NCBI RefSeq assembly: GCF_019697375.1
Contig: NZ_JAHCDI010000004.1
Location: 545,324 to 609,323, forward strand
Reading direction: 5' to 3'
Source: Micromonospora tarapacensis
Lineage (GTDB): Bacteria; Actinomycetota; Actinomycetes; Mycobacteriales; Micromonosporaceae
DNA: 64,000 nucleotides
Shown here piece after piece: positions 8,465-18,283 of the stretch; position 1 is the stretch's first letter, and each line of letters begins with the position of its first letter. Under the pieces are notes generated by a model. That model had not been told where the DNA came from. It ran no database searches and worked only from the letters and a program-made list of their open reading frames with translations. The position numbers and the translations under genes were made by a program.

Positions 8465-9607
8465 ATGACTACCCAGGCTTCCGCGCCGCCCAGCACCAAG
8501 TCGCAGGCGCTGCGCTCGTACGACGTCACCGACTTTCCGGCCCTGACGGGGCTGGAGGAGGAGTGGCGCTTCACCCCGCTCAAGCGGCTGCGCGGGCTGG
8601 TCGGCGACGACCCGACCGCCACCGGCACGGTCCGGCACGAGTACGCCGACCTGCCCGAGGGCGTGTCCGTCGAGCGGATCGGCGCCGACGACCCGCGGGT
8701 GGGCAGCGTCCTCACCCCGTTCGACCGGGTCAGCGCGCTGGCGTACGGCGGGGCGGGGCAGGCGCTGCTGATCCGGGTGGCGCAGGATGCCGTGGTCAGC
8801 GGGCCGGCGCTGGTGCGGGTCGTCGGCGAGGGCGCCGACGGCCTGGCCTTCGGGCACACCCTGGTGCAGGTGGAGCGGTTCGCCGAGGTGATCCTGGTGC
8901 TGGAGCACGTCGGCTCGACGACCCTGGCCGACAACATCGAGGTGACGGTGGGTGACGGGGCGAAGCTGACCCTGGTCACGGTCTCCGACTGGGCCGACGA
9001 CGCGGTGCAGGCGCAGCACCTGAAGGTGCGGCTGGGCCGCGACGCGCGGGTGCGGCACGTCCAGGTCACCCTCGGCGGCGACCTGGTCCGCCAGCACACC
9101 ACCGTCGAGTACACCGACCGCGGCGGCGAGGCCGAGCTGTACGGCCTCTACTTCGCCGACTCCGGCCAGCACCTGGAGCACCGCCAGCTGGTCGACCACG
9201 CCGTGCCGGACTGCCGCAGCTACGTCGGCTACCGGGGCGCGTTGCAGGGGGACAGCGCCCACACCGTCTGGGTCGGCGACGTGCTGATCCGGGCCGAGGC
9301 GACCGGCACCGACACGTACGAGATCAACCGGAACCTGCTGCTCACCGATGGCGCGCGGGCCGACTCCGTGCCCAACCTGGAGATCGAGACCGGCGAGATC
9401 GCCGGCGCCGGCCACGCGAGCGCCACCGGTCGCTTCGACGACGAGCAGCTGTTCTACCTGATGTCCCGGGGCGTCTCGGAGCCTGAGGCCCGCCGGCTGG
9501 TGGTGCGCGGCTTCTTCGCCGAGTTGCTGAACAAGATCCCGGTGGAGCCCCTGCGCGAGCGCCTGGGGGACGCTATCGAGGCTCGGCTGGCGAAGGCGGG
9601 CGCCTGA
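8465..9607 (+). CDS. sufD: Fe-S cluster assembly protein SufD
   Basis: Partner of SufB in the SufBC2D scaffold; SufD is needed for iron acquisition. 380 residues with a right-handed beta-helix core and the conserved C-terminal segments [20 protein letters not shown] and ARRLVVRGFFAELLNKIPVE. The ATG at 8465 follows AAGGAAGAG at ideal spacing. A 90-base gap separates it from sufB. Its TGA overlaps the start of the Rieske gene (TGATG), so downstream translation is coupled. Confidence 0.97.
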   Translation: MTTQASAPPSTKSQALRSYDVTDFPALTGLEEEWRFTPLKRLRGLVGDDPTATGTVRHEYADLPEGVSVERIGADDPRVGSVLTPFDRVSALAYGGAGQALLIRVAQDAVVSGPALVRVVGEGADGLAFGHTLVQVERFAEVILVLEHVGSTTLADNIEVTVGDGAKLTLVTVSDWADDAVQAQHLKVRLGRDARVRHVQVTLGGDLVRQHTTVEYTDRGGEAELYGLYFADSGQHLEHRQLVDHAVPDCRSYVGYRGALQGDSAHTVWVGDVLIRAEATGTDTYEINRNLLLTDGARADSVPNLEIETGEIAGAGHASATGRFDDEQLFYLMSRGVSEPEARRLVVRGFFAELLNKIPVEPLRERLGDAIEARLAKAGA

Positions 9608-9951
9608 TGATCCGCGTCTGCGCCACCGAGGACGTCCCGAAGGGCACCGCGATCAGCGCGGACGTCGACGGCACCCAGATCGCGGTGGTGCACGCCGACG
9701 ACGGCACGTTCCACGCCGTGTACGACGAGTGCTCGCACGCCGCCGTGGCCCTCTCCGAGGGCGAGGTGGACGGCTGCACGCTGGAGTGCTGGCTGCACGG
9801 CTCCCGCTTCGACCTGCGCACCGGCGACCCCACCGGGCTGCCCGCCACCGAACCCGTTCCCGTCTATCCCGTCGAGGTCCGCGACGGCGACATCTACCTT
9901 CCCGTGGGCGCCGACGGCCGCCCGATGCCGAGCAATGGAGTGACCCGATAA
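9607..9951 (+). CDS. Rieske-type [2Fe-2S] ferredoxin in the suf operon
   Basis: 114-residue soluble protein with the Rieske ligand pair: C-x-H in YDECSHAAVALSEGEV and C-x2-H in LECWLHGSRFDL, followed by the family pattern TGDPTGLPATEPVPVYPV. It resembles the ferredoxin component of bacterial ring dioxygenases and NirD, but no oxygenase is nearby. Actinobacterial suf operons often carry this gene between sufD and sufC, so it is probably an electron donor or client of the pathway; the exact role is not established. It overlaps sufD and sufC by single bases. Confidence 0.93.
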   Translation: MIRVCATEDVPKGTAISADVDGTQIAVVHADDGTFHAVYDECSHAAVALSEGEVDGCTLECWLHGSRFDLRTGDPTGLPATEPVPVYPVEVRDGDIYLPVGADGRPMPSNGVTR

Positions 9952-10724
9952 TGAGCACCCTGGAGATCCGTGACCTGCAGGTGTCGGTCAAGCTGCCCGA
10001 GGGTGAGCTCAAGCCGATCCTGCACGGTGTCGACCTGACCGTGCGCGCGGGGGAGACCCACGCGATCATGGGCCCGAACGGCTCCGGCAAGTCGACCCTG
10101 GCGTACTCGATCGCCGGTCACCCGAAGTACGAGATCACCGGCGGCGAGGTGACCCTGGACGGCGAGGACGTGCTCTCCATGTCCGTCGACGAGCGGGCCC
10201 GTGCCGGCCTGTTCCTGGCCATGCAGTACCCGGTCGAGGTGCCCGGCGTCTCGGTGGCGAACTTCCTGCGTACCGCCAAGACCGCCATCGACGGCGAGGC
10301 GCCGAAGCTGCGCACCTGGGGCGGCGAGCTGCGCGGTGCCATGGAGCGCCTGCACATGGACCCGGCCTTCGCCCAGCGCAACGTCAACGAGGGCTTCTCC
10401 GGCGGTGAGAAGAAGCGGCACGAGATCGTGCAGCTGGAGCTGCTCAAGCCGAAGGTGGCCATCCTCGACGAGACCGACTCGGGTCTCGACGTGGACGCGC
10501 TGCGGGTGGTGAGTGAGGGCGTGAACCGGGTGCGCGACACCGGCGAGACGGGTCTGCTGCTGATCACCCACTACACCCGGATCCTGCGTTACATCAAGCC
10601 CGACTTCGTGCACGTCTTCGTCGCCGGCCGGATCGTCGAGCAGGGCGGCCCGGAGCTGGCCGACAAGCTCGAGGAATCCGGCTACGAGCGGTACGCGGCC
10701 GGGGCCGGTTCGGCGCGGGCCTGA
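9951..10724 (+). CDS. sufC: Fe-S assembly ATPase SufC
   Basis: Soluble ABC-type ATPase that drives conformational change of the SufB-SufD scaffold. 257 residues with Walker A GPNGSGKST, the signature FSGGEKKRHEIVQ and the Walker B/D-loop VAILDETDSGLD, the latter being diagnostic of SufC. The segment LAMQYPVEVPGVSVANFLR is the SufB/D contact region of the family. The ATG overlaps the TAA of the Rieske gene. Confidence 0.98.
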   Translation: MSTLEIRDLQVSVKLPEGELKPILHGVDLTVRAGETHAIMGPNGSGKSTLAYSIAGHPKYEITGGEVTLDGEDVLSMSVDERARAGLFLAMQYPVEVPGVSVANFLRTAKTAIDGEAPKLRTWGGELRGAMERLHMDPAFAQRNVNEGFSGGEKKRHEIVQLELLKPKVAILDETDSGLDVDALRVVSEGVNRVRDTGETGLLLITHYTRILRYIKPDFVHVFVAGRIVEQGGPELADKLEESGYERYAAGAGSARA

Positions 10725-10750
10725 TCCCGAAGGAAGGGCCGGTCACCACG

Positions 10751-12055
10751 ATGTCCACAATCGCGATCCCGTCGGGGATGCCGCAGTACGACGACGTGCC
10801 CCGCTACGACGTGGCGGCGGTACGCGCCGACTTCCCGATCCTGACTCGGGAGATCAACGGGCATCCGCTGGTCTACCTCGACAGCGCGAACACCTCGCAC
10901 AAGCCGCGCCAGGTGCTCGACGCGCTGACCGAGCACTACGCCCGGCACAACGCCAACGTGTCCCGCTCGGTGCACACGCTGGGCACCGAGGCCACCGAGG
11001 CATACGAGGGGGCCCGCGCGAAGGTCGCCGCGTTCGTCAACGCGCCCGGTGTCGACGAGGTGGTCTTCACCAAGAACTCCACCGAGGCGATCAACATCGT
11101 GGCGTACGCGTTCTCCAACGCCTCGCTGCGCGCGGACGCCGACCCTCGGTTCCGGCTGGGGCCGGGTGACGAGATCGTCATCTCCGAGATGGAGCACCAC
11201 TCGAACATCGTCCCGTGGCAGTTGCTGGCCGAGCGGACCGGCGCGACACTGCGCTGGTTCCCGGTCACCGACAACGGCCGGTTGGACGAGTCCGGGCTGA
11301 CGGACCTGGTCAACGAGCGGACGAAGATCGTCTCGCTGGTGCACATGTCCAACATCCTCGGCACGGTCAACGCCACCGCGCGGATCACCGCGCGGGTCCG
11401 CGAGGTCGGGGCGCTGCTGCTGCTCGACTGCTCGCAGTCGGTGCCGCACATGCCGATCGACGTGGTGGACCTGGACGCCGACTTCATCGTCTTCACCGGG
11501 CACAAGATGTGCGGCCCGACCGGCATCGGGGTGCTGTGGGGGCGGGCCGGGTTGCTGGCCGCGATGCCGCCGGTGTTCGGCGGCGGCTCGATGATCGAGA
11601 CGGTGGCGATGGGCGGCTCGACCTACGCCGCGCCGCCGGCCCGCTTCGAGGCGGGCACCCCGCCGATCGCCGAGGCGGTCGCGCTCGGCGCGGCCGTGGA
11701 CTACCTCACCGGCATCGGTATGCGAGCGGTCCAGTGGCACGAGAAGCGGCTCACCGCGTACGCGCTGGACGCCCTGGGCAGCGTGCCCGGGCTGCGGATC
11801 TTCGGCCCGGAGGTGCCGGTCGGCCGGGGCGGCACGATCTCCTTCGCCCTCGGCGACGTGCACCCGCACGACGTGGGCCAGGTGCTCGACTCCCTCGGCG
11901 TGCAGGTGCGGGTGGGTCACCACTGTGCCCGGCCGGTCTGCACCCGCTTCGGGGTGCCGGCGACGACCCGGGCCTCGTTCTACCTCTACACCACCACCGA
12001 GGAGATCGACGCCCTGGTGGCGGGCCTGGAGCAGGTGCGAAAGGTGTTCCGATGA
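10751..12055 (+). CDS. sufS: Cysteine desulfurase SufS
   Basis: PLP-dependent enzyme that takes sulfur from cysteine, leaving a persulfide for SufU. 434 residues. The PLP lysine lies in VFTGHKMCGPTGIGVLWG; the aldimine histidine region is SEMEHHSNIVPWQ; the catalytic cysteine is in VRVGHHCARPVC. The long extended N-terminus and RASFYLYTTTEEID end are typical of group II desulfurases. The ATG at 10751 is preceded by GAAGGAAGG. Confidence 0.97.
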   Translation: MSTIAIPSGMPQYDDVPRYDVAAVRADFPILTREINGHPLVYLDSANTSHKPRQVLDALTEHYARHNANVSRSVHTLGTEATEAYEGARAKVAAFVNAPGVDEVVFTKNSTEAINIVAYAFSNASLRADADPRFRLGPGDEIVISEMEHHSNIVPWQLLAERTGATLRWFPVTDNGRLDESGLTDLVNERTKIVSLVHMSNILGTVNATARITARVREVGALLLLDCSQSVPHMPIDVVDLDADFIVFTGHKMCGPTGIGVLWGRAGLLAAMPPVFGGGSMIETVAMGGSTYAAPPARFEAGTPPIAEAVALGAAVDYLTGIGMRAVQWHEKRLTAYALDALGSVPGLRIFGPEVPVGRGGTISFALGDVHPHDVGQVLDSLGVQVRVGHHCARPVCTRFGVPATTRASFYLYTTTEEIDALVAGLEQVRKVFR

Positions 12056-12100
12056 GTCGGGCGACGCAGGAGTCCGGCGAATCGACGGGAGTTCAGCCTG

Positions 12101-12577
12101 ATGCAGCTTGAGTCTCTTTACCAGGAGATCATCCTGGACCACTACAAGCACCCGCACGGCCGTGGCCTGCGGGACGCCGCAGACCCCGCCGACCGGGTGG
12201 GCGAGGCGCACCACGTCAACCCGACCTGCGGGGACGAGGTGACCGTCCGGGTCGCCACCGACGGCGAGGTGCTGCACGACGTGTCGTACGACGGCATGGG
12301 CTGCTCGATCAGCCAGGCATCGGCGAGCGTGCTGCACGAACTGCTGGTCGGCCGGGACGCGGACCAGGCGTACCGGGTGCACGAGGCGTTCGTGACGTTG
12401 ATGTCCGGCCGTGGTCAGGTCACGCCGGACGAGGAGGTGCTCGGTGACGGGGTGGCGTTCGAGGGCGTGGCCCGCTATCCCGCCCGGGTCAAGTGCGCGC
12501 TGTTGCCGTGGATGGCGTTCAAGGACGCCGCGGCACGCGCCGGTGTGGGCGCGAGCCCGACGGAGGTGAAGGCATGA
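12101..12577 (+). CDS. sufU: SufU zinc-dependent sulfurtransferase
   Basis: Zinc protein that accepts persulfide sulfur from SufS. 158 residues with the three conserved cysteines in NPTCGDEVTV, DGMGCSISQASASVL and YPARVKCALLPW. The insertion between the second and third cysteine marks SufU rather than IscU. The start follows a GGGAG site. It ends within the ATG of the sufT frame (ATGA). Confidence 0.96.
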   Translation: MQLESLYQEIILDHYKHPHGRGLRDAADPADRVGEAHHVNPTCGDEVTVRVATDGEVLHDVSYDGMGCSISQASASVLHELLVGRDADQAYRVHEAFVTLMSGRGQVTPDEEVLGDGVAFEGVARYPARVKCALLPWMAFKDAAARAGVGASPTEVKA

Positions 12578-12992
12578 GCGACGAGACCAGCACGCCGGAG
12601 ACGGGCGCGGTGGCGACCGACGGCACGACCACGCCGGCGGCCGGGGTGCGGCGTCGGCCGGCGGCGGCCGGGCCGCCCTGGCCGACGTCGAGGAGGCGAT
12701 GAAGGACGTCGTCGACCCGGAACTGGGCATCAACGTGGTCGACCTGGGCCTGGTGTACGGAGTGCACGTCGACGACGAGAACGTGGCCACCCTGGACATG
12801 ACGCTGACCTCGGCGGCCTGCCCGCTCACCGACGTGATCGAGGACCAGACGCGCCAGGCGCTGACCACCGGTCCGGGTGGCGGCCTGGTCAACGACATCC
12901 GGATCAACTGGGTCTGGCTGCCCCCGTGGGGGCCCGACAAGATCACTGACGAGGGTCGCGACCAGCTCCGCTCCCTCGGCTTCAACGTCTGA
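12574..12992 (+). CDS. sufT: SufT-type maturation factor (MIP18/DUF59 domain), frameshifted near the 5' end
   Basis: DUF59-family protein that helps deliver Fe-S clusters. The natural start is the ATG at 12574 (MSDETSTPETGAVATD), overlapping the sufU stop. That frame is lost in a run of four G at 12643-12646; restoring one G gives GAASAGGGRAALADVEEAMK and then the complete domain MKDVVDPELGINVVDLGLVY with DMTLTSAACPLTDVIEDQ, whose cysteine is the family's conserved one. Read literally, translation could begin only at 12699 (97 residues), cutting the first helix. The total length fits a single missing base. I think this is a sequencing indel in an intact gene. Confidence 0.85.
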
Positions 12993-13038
12993 CCGCCCCG
13001 CCGGGACCGCGCTCGGTGCGGTGGCGCCCTGATATTCC

Positions 13039-13784
13039 GTGGCGCAGCCGCACCGGGCCGGGGCCCGCCTCGATCCACCTTCGACCCTCGTGACCGGTGC
13101 GTTCCTCGCCGGCCTGGTCGCCGGTTACGGGGTGGCCATCCCGGTCGGCGCGATCGCCGTGCTCATCCTCGGGCTCAGCGCGCGTACGTCGTTCCGGGTC
13201 GGCGCCGCCGCTGCGCTCGGCGTTGCCACCGCCGACGGGATCTACGCCGGTGCCGCGGCACTCGGCGGCGCGGTGGTCGCCGGCTGGCTCACCCGCTCGC
13301 CGGGCCGCTGCGGCTGGTCGCCGCCGCGGTGCTGCTCGCCCTCGCCGCACACGGGGCGTGGCGGGCGCTGCGCGTGCCCGGCCGGGCACGCCGGCGCACG
13401 GCCGGCGCCGGGACGCGACCCGGCAACGGACCCGCGTGGCGCGGCCTGGCGCGATCCGGTACCCGGCCCGCGCGGCGTGGGTTGGACACACCGGGCCGGG
13501 CGTTCGCCGGGATCCTCGCGCTGACCCTGCTCAACCCGGCCACCGTCGTCTACTTCACGGCGTTGGTGCTCGGCCGCGGCGACCTGGGCGGCTCGGGGAC
13601 GGCAGCCGGGGCGATCTTCACGCTCGGCGCGTTCGTCGCCTCGGCCAGCTGGCAGCTGCTGGTCGCCGGAGGCGGCTCGGTGATCGGGCGGGTGCTCACC
13701 AGCGACCGCGGCCGGCTGGTCACCGCCCTGCTGTCCAGCGCCATCATCAGCGTGCTCGCCGTCGGGATGCTCCTCGGCGGATGA
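13039..13784 (+). pseudogene. LysE-family amino-acid exporter, frame interrupted (probable sequencing indel)
   Basis: Polytopic membrane translocator of the LysE/RhtB superfamily. The first part has VTGAFLAGLVAGYGVAIPVG, the conserved N-terminal helix with the glycine/proline motif. The frame breaks at CCC 13292-13294; adding one C continues as PLAGPLRLVAAAVLLALAAHG and then the family segment LALTLLNPATVVYFTALVLG, with TMs to the end. Between the halves is a long basic, Arg/Pro-rich cytoplasmic loop. The start could be GTG 13039 or GTG 13090; the latter matches relatives better and neither has a ribosome site. The substrate cannot be assigned. Confidence 0.8.
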
Positions 13785-13802
13785 CTGGGACACCGCGTGC
13801 CG

Positions 13803-13816
13803 TACGGTCGGTGGCA
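13803..13816 (+). promoter_or_regulatory. -10 element of leaderless acVLRF1 gene
   Basis: TACGGT at 13803-13808 ends eight bases before the ATG at 13816, so transcript and coding start should coincide. No ribosome-binding site is present. Confidence 0.45.
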
Positions 13817-14461
13817 TGAACAGCCGACCCGCCGCCGGGGGCGGCCGGTGGGTCGAGGTCGATCCGGCCCGGATCAGCCGCTGGGTCGACGGTTTCGCCG
13901 ACCGGCACGGCCCGCCCACCAGCACCGTCCAGGAGTACGGCCTGCTGCTGGCCGCCCCGACGGCGCCACCGCCGAGCTGCACCTGCCGCCCGGCGCGCCG
14001 CCCACCACCGACCTGGCGGCCTTCGTGGCGGCGGCGACCGCCCCCGCCGGATCGGTCTGCTGCTCGCCCGCAAGGGTGCGGTGGCGGTGGGCGTCGCCGA
14101 GGGGGAGCGGCTGCCGGTGCACAAGGTGGACACCCGGTACGTGCAGGGCCGTACCGCCGCCGGCGGCTGGTCCCAGCAGCGCTTCGCCCGCCGCCGGGAC
14201 AACCAGGCGAAGGCGGCGCTGGCCGACGCGGCGGACCTCGCCGTACGCCTGTTGCTGCCGGCCGCCGACCGGCTGGACGCGTTGGTCGCGGGCGGCGACC
14301 GGCGGGCCGTGGACACGGTGCTGGCCGACCGCCGGCTCGCGCCCCTGGCCGCGCTGCGCGCCGGGCGGCTGCTGGACGTGCCCGAGCCCAGGCATGCGGT
14401 GCTGATGGCCGCGGTCGCCGCGGCCCGGGCCGTGCACGTCCTGGTCCGCGACCCCGCCTGA
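13816..14461 (+). pseudogene. acVLRF1-family peptidyl-tRNA hydrolase/release factor, two frameshifts (probable sequencing indels)
   Basis: Actinobacterial relative of the eukaryotic Vms1/ANKZF1 release factors, which cleave peptidyl-tRNA on split, stalled ribosomes. The diagnostic motif GGWSQQRFARRRDNQ, with the tandem glutamines, is intact, followed by the helix AKAALADAADLAVRLLLP. Two single-base losses interrupt the frame, at CCCC 13955-13958 and at GCCGG 14046-14050. Correcting both gives about 215 residues from MNSRPAAGGGRW to AVHVLVRDPA, and the total length fits exactly two missing bases. The start is a leaderless ATG. The function is inferred from family knowledge. Confidence 0.82.
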
Positions 14462-14496
14462 TCGACCCGCCGGACGAGAGCGACTTGCCCGCCGGG

Positions 14497-15146
14497 TCAG
14501 ATCGCGCCGCTGAAGGTGTCGCAGGAGGCCGGGTCGCCGGTCTCGTAGCCGCGGTTGAACCACCGCTTCCGGTCGGCGGACGAGCCGTGGGTGAACTCGT
14601 CGGGACTCACCGGCCGGTTGGCACGCTCGGAGCTGGCGTCGTCGCCGATCGCCTCGGCGGTGTTGATGGCTTCGGCGATGTCCTGCTCGGTGATGCTGGT
14701 GAAGATCTTCTGACCGCTCTCGTCGGCGGTGCCGGTGGCGTTGCGGGCCCAGGCTCCCGCATAGCAGTCGGCCTGCAACTCCAGGCGTACCGACAGGTCG
14801 TTGGCGTTGCCCGGGTCGCGCTGCTGCTGGCGGCGGACCTGTTCGTTGGTGCCGAGCAGGTTCTGCACGTGGTGACCGTACTCGTGGGCCAGCACGTACG
14901 GCTGGGCGAACTCGCCTTCCGCGCCCAGTTGCTCGGCGAGCACCTGGTAGAAGGTGAGATCGAGGTAGACCAGCGAGTCGGCCGGGCAGTAGAACGGGCC
15001 GACACCGGAGTCGGCCTGGCCGCAGTCGGTGTTCACCGCCTGGCTGAAGAAGACGGTCCCGGGACGCCCAGCCCGCCGCCTCCGCCGCCGCCTCGCCGGT
15101 CCTCGACCTGGCTGGTGTCGATCCGCGCGTTCTCGTTCAGCTCCAT
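14497..15146 (-). pseudogene. Neutral zinc metallopeptidase (YpfJ-like), internal segment missing
   Basis: Family members are membrane-anchored zinc peptidases of roughly 290-300 residues. The N-terminus (MELNENARIDTSQVEDRRG followed by a poly-Gly stretch) and the whole C-terminal catalytic part from TVFFSQAVNTDCG onward are present, including the zinc motif VLAHEYGHHVQ and LELQADCYAGAWARN. The two parts are fused at about 15058-15068 in different frames. The roughly 80 residues expected between them, including the membrane helix, are absent. This is either a real deletion at the glycine repeat or an assembly collapse. Confidence 0.8.
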
Positions 15147-15252
15147 GGTGACCCCGATCAGTCGGTGGCTCGCGGGCCGGAACCGGTCGTCGGCGATCCG
15201 GTACCCGACGATCTTGGTCGGTAATCCGTGGAGGGCTCCGCCCGGCGCCCGG

Positions 15253-15258
15253 TACACT
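15253..15258 (+). promoter_or_regulatory. -10 element upstream of ABC-F leader
   Basis: TACACT at 15253-15258 ends eight bases before a GTG that opens a six-codon frame. No convincing -35 box is seen. Confidence 0.4.
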
Positions 15259-15265
15259 TGATCCC

Positions 15266-15286
15266 GTGCTGCTCTGCGAAGGCTGA
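15266..15286 (+). CDS. Putative leader peptide of the ABC-F gene (VLLCEG)
   Basis: A six-codon frame, GTG CTG CTC TGC GAA GGC TGA, begins exactly where a transcript from the TACACT box would start and ends 89 bases before the ABC-F start codon. Its final GGC-TGA can pair with TCAGCC at 15341-15346. Antibiotic-resistance ABC-F genes in other bacteria are often controlled by such ribosome-sensing leaders, but this one is only an inference from layout. Confidence 0.35.
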   Translation: MLLCEG

Positions 15287-15356
15287 ACGCCCCGCGCCGA
15301 CGGGTCAGGAGGATCCGCCGGCGCTTTCGTGTGCCCTGAGTCAGCCCTCCGGATCC
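15281..15356 (+). promoter_or_regulatory. Candidate attenuator-like alternative stems upstream of ABC-F gene
   Basis: Two pairings are possible but mutually exclusive: GGCTGA (15281-15286) with TCAGCC (15341-15346), and GGATCCG (15311-15317) with CGGATCC (15350-15356). The first includes the leader-peptide stop codon, so a ribosome stalled there would free the second. No U-rich terminator tail is seen. Confidence 0.35.
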
Positions 15357-15375
15357 CGAGAGCGAGTGCCTTGAA

Positions 15376-16980
<1,605 letters not shown>

Positions 16981-17008
16981 GCCGCACCGGGCGTCACCTA
17001 TCGGGAAG

Positions 17009-17030
17009 CCGACACTGCATAGCGTGTCGG
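17009..17030 (+). terminator. Hairpin after ABC-F gene
   Basis: CCGACAC (17009-17015) and GTGTCGG (17024-17030) form a perfect seven-base stem with an eight-base loop, 29 bases after the ABC-F stop. There is no U tract, as is common in high-GC actinobacteria. Confidence 0.5.
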
Positions 17031-17126
17031 TTGGCGAATAGTTGATATCTGGCGCATGATCGTTCGAGACGGTCTAATAGGTGGGACCGTATCCGAACCG
17101 CACAGTCTGGGACGTGAGGACACAGC

Positions 17127-17354
17127 ATGGCAGCCACTGGCACAGCCACCAGCACTGAGAAGGGTCGCCGGATCGTCGGAGCCGAGCGTCAGACGCTCGC
17201 CAAGGACCTCGTCAAGCGGTACACCGGGGGCGAGAGCATCCGGGCGCTCGCGGCCTCGACCGGTCGATCCTACGGGTTCATCCACCGGGTGCTCACCGAG
17301 TCGGGGGTGCAGCTGCGGCAGCGCGGCGGCGCTCGGCGCCGCAAGAAGGCGTGA
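17127..17354 (+). CDS. Small helix-turn-helix protein, 75 residues
   Basis: Conserved actinobacterial DNA-binding protein. After a short basic N-terminus, a single HTH spans residues about 22-60: RQTLAKDLVKRYTGGESIR, then ALAASTGRSYGFIHRVLTES, followed by a strongly basic tail QRGGARRRKKA. The close spacing of HTH and Arg/Lys tail suggests a nucleoid-associated or global regulator rather than a ligand-responsive one; this is inference. The ATG follows GAGGACAC. It stands alone between a hairpin and the enoyl-CoA hydratase gene. Confidence 0.88.
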   Translation: MAATGTATSTEKGRRIVGAERQTLAKDLVKRYTGGESIRALAASTGRSYGFIHRVLTESGVQLRQRGGARRRKKA

Positions 17355-17415
17355 CCCGCCCGTCAGCGTCGTCCAGCACCAACACCAGCGCCACCACCGC
17401 GACCCGGGCCGCCCG

Positions 17416-18183
17416 GTGACCGCCGAGGCGACCGGGGTCCGGCTGGAATGCGACGGGCCGGTTGCGACGGTCACCCTGTGCCGGCCCGACGTGCTCAACG
17501 CCCAGACCTCCGCGATGTGGCGCGCGATGAGCGACTTCTCCCGGGAGCTTCCCGGTGACGTGCGCGTCGTCGTGGTGCGCGGCGAGGGGCGGGCTTTCTC
17601 CGCCGGTCTCGACCTGTCGGTGGCCGGCGCCTCCGGGCCCGGCTCCTTCGCCGAGCTGACCACCCTGCCCGAGCCGGAGTGCGCCGACCGGATCGCCCAC
17701 TACCAAGCGGGTTTCACCTGGCTGCACCGGCCGGACGTCATCTCCGTCGCGGCGGTGCAGGGGCATGCCATCGGTGCCGGTTTCCAACTCGCGCTCGCCT
17801 GTGACCTGCGGGTGCTGGCCGAGGACGCGACGTTCTCCATGGCCGAGGTCACGCTGGGTCTGGTGCCGGATCTGGCCGGCACCAAGCGCCTGGTGGAGCT
17901 GGTCGGCTACGCCCGCGCGTTGGAGATCTGCACCACCGGCCGGCGGATGGACGCCGCCGAGGCCGACCGGATCGGCCTGGCCACCCTCGTCGTGCCCGGC
18001 GCCGAGCTGGACCCGGCGGTGCGGGATCTCACCGCCGGGCTGCTCGCCCCCGACCGCGACGCGGTGGTGGAGATCAAGGCGCTGCTCGCCGGCGCCGCCG
18101 GGCGCACCCACGCCGAGCAGCAGCGGGCCGAGCGGGAGGCGCAGACCCGACGGCTGCGGGATCTCGCGGGCCGGGGAGATTAG
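17416..18183 (+). CDS. Enoyl-CoA hydratase/isomerase family protein
   Basis: Crotonase-fold acyl-CoA enzyme of 255 residues. The oxyanion-hole segments are GEGRAFSAGLDLSV (about 55-68) and HAIGAGFQLALACDLRV (about 116-132). The catalytic-glutamate loop reads MAEVTLGLVPDLAGTKRLVE and retains a Glu, so hydratase activity is plausible. The GTG at 17416 is the best start; no strong ribosome site is visible. The position matches echA12 in the mycobacterial acn neighbourhood. Substrate chain length cannot be judged. Confidence 0.9.
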   Translation: MTAEATGVRLECDGPVATVTLCRPDVLNAQTSAMWRAMSDFSRELPGDVRVVVVRGEGRAFSAGLDLSVAGASGPGSFAELTTLPEPECADRIAHYQAGFTWLHRPDVISVAAVQGHAIGAGFQLALACDLRVLAEDATFSMAEVTLGLVPDLAGTKRLVELVGYARALEICTTGRRMDAAEADRIGLATLVVPGAELDPAVRDLTAGLLAPDRDAVVEIKALLAGAAGRTHAEQQRAEREAQTRRLRDLAGRGD

Positions 18184-18283
18184 TAAGGACCGTTCGGGAA
18201 GATCCGGGTTACTCGCGAGGTTGTCGTAGTCATCGGGAGAATTGACCCGACGGCGTTCGATGTCCTGCGACCCGGAGGTGAGT

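Noticed and set aside
8465..9607. Possible intein in sufB or sufD
   Set aside because: SufB and SufD have their normal lengths and uninterrupted motifs, so the intein known from mycobacterial SufB is absent.
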